64,000 bases of DNA from Aeoliella mucimassa (GTDB taxonomy: Bacteria > Planctomycetota > Planctomycetia > Pirellulales > Lacipirellulaceae), in NCBI RefSeq assembly GCF_007748035.1, contig NZ_CP036278.1, positions 5,022,001 through 5,086,000 of the forward strand, written 5' to 3'. A program made the translations under genes and the position numbers. Below are positions 61,653-64,000 of the stretch, piece after piece. Under the pieces are notes generated by a model that saw only the letters and a list, made by a program, of their open reading frames with translations, had not been told where the DNA came from and did no database searches. How positions within the stretch are numbered: position 1 is the stretch's first letter; the number at the start of each line of letters is the position of its first letter.

Positions 61653-62406
61653 GCTTGGACCTTCATTAGAGAATTGCGACCTGTCACACTGCGAGACATT
61701 CGCGAGCCTCATTGCGATACCCTAATGTCCTGGTAGTCGTTCAGGACGATTCAGTGCCCGCCCTGTTGGACATCACAGGAAGTATAGTACCTACAAGTTA
61801 GTCTTCACGGTTTGTCTAAAAAGAAATGCCTCGTAGGTTCGTGATGCTCCAAATAGTGCGATTGTAGGAGGATCAACTGGTAGAAAGCACGCATATTCGA
61901 GCGTCCATCGGTTGTCCGTGATCGCTAAATTGTTTTTCGATAATCGCATCTAAACTTGCGATTTCACCGGCGAATCAAGGGATGGCCGCCTGGCCAGCAG
62001 AAGCTCATCGCTGGTGAGTGCCTTAGGCCTTTAGAGGCCGAATTATGCCCTAAGTGTCTGGTTCCATAGCCTGCATTGCAGCGAGACTAGACCGGTCCAG
62101 GTGTACGCTGCATGAGCTTGGCCTATTGGATGGACCAACGCAGTTCACTCTTGGATACCTGCAGGCGAGTTGTTGATGGCGGTGACGATCACGCAGGCTT
62201 AAGCGTTAGAACCAATCCAGCGCGAACAACCGCTACAAACAACCAGCTTCTGACACGCCGAGCGTAGTAGGGGTGCGACTTTGACAGTTAGTACAGTTAG
62301 GCATTCAAACCCTTGCCGCTCGATACCTATTTATTAGGCAACGTTTTGGGAGCGGAAACAAATCGACCTCGCCCGACAGTTTGCCAGGGCGGACCGGTAG
62401 CGATGG
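61653..62406. other. Intergenic region, no gene recognised
   Basis: About 750 bases between the Hpt gene and the cobalamin gene. Composition is lower in GC than the genes. I saw no credible ORF, tRNA, riboswitch or strong hairpin. Confidence 0.5.
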
Positions 62407-63642
62407 CTACTTGGTAACCGCGATCAGGAAGCTGGGATTCAGTGCATCGAACGTCAGTCGCTCGAGCTGCTCGGTGCCGCGGGAGATGTTGACCATCCAG
62501 ACCTGCACCCCGTCGTTCTTGGCACGCAGCGCCGTGGTGAGTTCGGTCAGGTTGTCGATACTCACCAGATTCACGACCAGGCGGCCGCTCTGGCGGAGCC
62601 GGGCGTAAGCGGCCTCGGCGATTCGGCAAACCTCACGACCACCTCCCGAAATGAATACACAATCGGGATCGGGCAGGGCTTCCCAAGCTTCGGGGGCCTG
62701 ACCTTGGATCGGCAGCACGTTTGCCACGTTAAAGCGTTTGGAGTTGGCCTTGATCAACTGGTGATCTTCGGGGTCCATCTCAATGGCATACACGGTACCT
62801 TCGGTCGCCAGCTGGGCGGCCTCGATGCTAACCGAACCGCTACCCGCACCAACGTCCCATACGATACTGTCGCGCCAGATGTCCATCTGGGCGAGCGCCA
62901 GCGAGCGAACCTCGGCCGGGGTGATCAAGCCATACTTCGGCCGCGATTGAATGAACGCCTCGTCGGGGTTGCCAAACAATCGCTTGCCGACTGCTTCGCG
63001 CGGACGATCGGGGAGCTCTCGCTGCCGCACCAGGATCATCACGTTCAGCGGTTCGAACGTTTGCTGAGCGATATCCTCGAGCGATCCGCGCGTCACCCGT
63101 TCGTTGCGGGCACCGAGGTTTTCGCACACGTAAGCATCGAAGTAATCGATCTGCTTCGCGAGCAGCGACTTGGCCACTTCGCTCGGACCGACTTCCGCGG
63201 TGGTGAATAAGCCCACCTTGTCGGCGATGCGACACTTCTCGATCACTGAGTCGATACTGTGGTTCGCCAAGTTGGTCAGGAACGCTTCGTCCCAACTCTC
63301 CATCACGCGGGCGAACGCCAGCTGCATGCTACTGACGTGCGGAATGACCTCGAACTGATCCTTGCTGAACTCGTCGGTAATGTAGCGGGCGAGTCCGTAG
63401 AACATGGGATCGCCAAACACCAGCACCACGGCAGCCCGATCGCCGACCTTGCGAATCTGGTCGGCCAGTTCTGCCAGATCTCCGCTCAGCAATACCCGCT
63501 CGCCGGAGACCGAAGTGGGCAGCAAATCGAGCGCCCGCTCCGGTCCCAGCAATACTTGGGCTTCTTCAATTCGCTTGCTAACCGCGGGGGACACCGCCTG
63601 CAAGCCATCGTCACCAATGCCGATAATGGAGATCTTTGTCAT
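62407..63642 (-). CDS. cobL: Precorrin-6Y C5,15-methyltransferase (decarboxylating), CbiE-CbiT fusion
   Basis: A corrin-ring methyltransferase of cobalamin synthesis. Residues about 1-200 are the CbiE tetrapyrrole methylase domain (ISIIGIGDDGLQAVSPAVSK, VLVFGDPMFYGLARY). Residues about 225-411 are the CbiT domain (KYGLITPAEVRSLALAQMDI, VWDVGAGSGSVSIEAAQLA, CVFISGGGREV). The two methylations and the decarboxylation at C12 are carried by these halves. The 411-residue length is normal for the fusion. No other cob genes are nearby and no cobalamin riboswitch was seen in the short upstream gap. Confidence 0.92.
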   Translation of the reverse strand: MTKISIIGIGDDGLQAVSPAVSKRIEEAQVLLGPERALDLLPTSVSGERVLLSGDLAELADQIRKVGDRAAVVLVFGDPMFYGLARYITDEFSKDQFEVIPHVSSMQLAFARVMESWDEAFLTNLANHSIDSVIEKCRIADKVGLFTTAEVGPSEVAKSLLAKQIDYFDAYVCENLGARNERVTRGSLEDIAQQTFEPLNVMILVRQRELPDRPREAVGKRLFGNPDEAFIQSRPKYGLITPAEVRSLALAQMDIWRDSIVWDVGAGSGSVSIEAAQLATEGTVYAIEMDPEDHQLIKANSKRFNVANVLPIQGQAPEAWEALPDPDCVFISGGGREVCRIAEAAYARLRQSGRLVVNLVSIDNLTELTTALRAKNDGVQVWMVNISRGTEQLERLTFDALNPSFLIAVTK

Positions 63643-63718
63643 TTGTCCGTTGTCCGTGGCGTGAGTTGAATTCGCTCAATTTACCACCGACAACAGACCA
63701 CTGACAACTGACCGCTCG

Positions 63719-64000
63719 CTATTCGGCTACATAGCAACGTAGCGAATGGTGGTCGAGCGTTACCGGCGAATGGCCAGAAATCACTGGACCATCGTGCTTG
63801 GGATACACGTCCTTGGGAGCCTCGGCAGCGGTGTCGATCAGCAACCGCCATTTCAGTTGGCGAGCTGTTTCGGGCACATGGAACTCCTGCGGCTGGCCAC
63901 CGGAGTGCATGAAGATCAACACGGGACGAGCCGCGGGATCCTCAAGCCAACAGGTGCCGAGCACACACGACAGGCTATGGAACGTGCTCTCCCAGTCGAT
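63719..64000 (-). CDS. glgX: Glycogen debranching enzyme, C-terminal end (cut by window edge)
   Basis: The frame is open to the right edge. The last residues (IDWESTFHSLSCVLGT; RPVLIFMHSGGQPQEFHVPE; WRLLIDTAAEAPKDVYPKHD) match the C-terminal beta-domain of GlgX/isoamylase-type debranching enzymes. The catalytic TIM barrel lies outside the window, so activity cannot be judged. The stop codon is 77 bases upstream of the cobL start. Confidence 0.75.
   Translation of the reverse strand: MDWESTFHSLSCVLGTCWLEDPAARPVLIFMHSGGQPQEFHVPETARQLKWRLLIDTAAEAPKDVYPKHDGPVISGHSPVTLDHHSLRCYVAE

Noticed and set aside
62407-63718. Cobalamin riboswitch for cobL
   Set aside because: Only 76 bases separate cobL from the upstream gene on the same strand, too short for the riboswitch, and no B12-box-like sequence was seen.

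Overview
The window looks like chromosomal DNA of a high-GC planctomycete, probably Pirellulales or Lacipirellulaceae-like. This is inferred from gene content: a DUF1571 protein, a valyl-tRNA synthetase with unusual insertions, multi-domain kinase/ATPase/histidine-kinase proteins, multi-haem-free Fe-S redox operons, many GTG starts and weak or absent Shine-Dalgarno sites. No rRNA or CRISPR array was seen, and there is one complete tRNA.

Left part (1-37,460), host chromosome. Bases 3-7782 are a six-gene, stop/start-coupled redox operon: two beta-propellers, a Tat-exported ferredoxin, a NosR/NapH-like membrane Fe-S protein, a membrane-anchored NuoE-NuoF-ferredoxin fusion, and a NuoG-N/GltD-like protein. 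It looks like an uncharacterised NADH-linked electron-transfer complex. Next come a SUKH protein, a small unknown gene and a divergent pair of radical-SAM genes. A minus-strand block follows: valS, a decayed vapBC pair, cimA with a readable isoleucine attenuator, a DUF1571 gene, a K+-channel-like gene, argJ, argC, a glycosyltransferase, a CobW-type GTPase and a Fur/Zur-type repressor. Bases 28,538-37,099 are a copper or heavy-metal efflux locus: an outer-membrane TolC-type lipoprotein diverging from a Cys-rich exported protein, an RND adaptor with metal-binding modules, a CusA-type pump and a triple-YHS-like protein.

Middle part (37,510-48,692), an integrated mobile island of about 11.2 kb in tRNA-Leu(UAA). 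It has a 16-bp anticodon-region core at both ends, paired 9-mer repeats near both ends that may be integrase arm sites, and a tyrosine integrase next to the restored tRNA. It carries an excisionase-like gene and a lambda-O-like initiator gene containing four palindromic iterons plus an AT-rich stretch, which is probably the origin. It also has two ClpP/S49-fold proteins in tandem, a tape-measure-like protein, a ParB-like fragment and a strongly predicted three-way-junction RNA just before a HEPN/DUF4145-like gene. A ribbon-helix-helix gene follows, with an operator inside its own promoter. No terminase, portal or major capsid gene was recognised, so it resembles a phage satellite or a reduced phage/plasmid element.

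Right part (48,724-64,000), host chromosome. It holds signalling genes (REC-PAS-GGDEF, a 2023-residue pseudokinase/AAA/TPR/GAF/histidine kinase, REC-HD-GYP and Hpt). It also holds a hotdog-methyltransferase fusion, a FadL-like outer-membrane protein, a CbiE/CbiT cobalamin gene and the C-terminus of a glycogen-debranching enzyme cut by the window edge.
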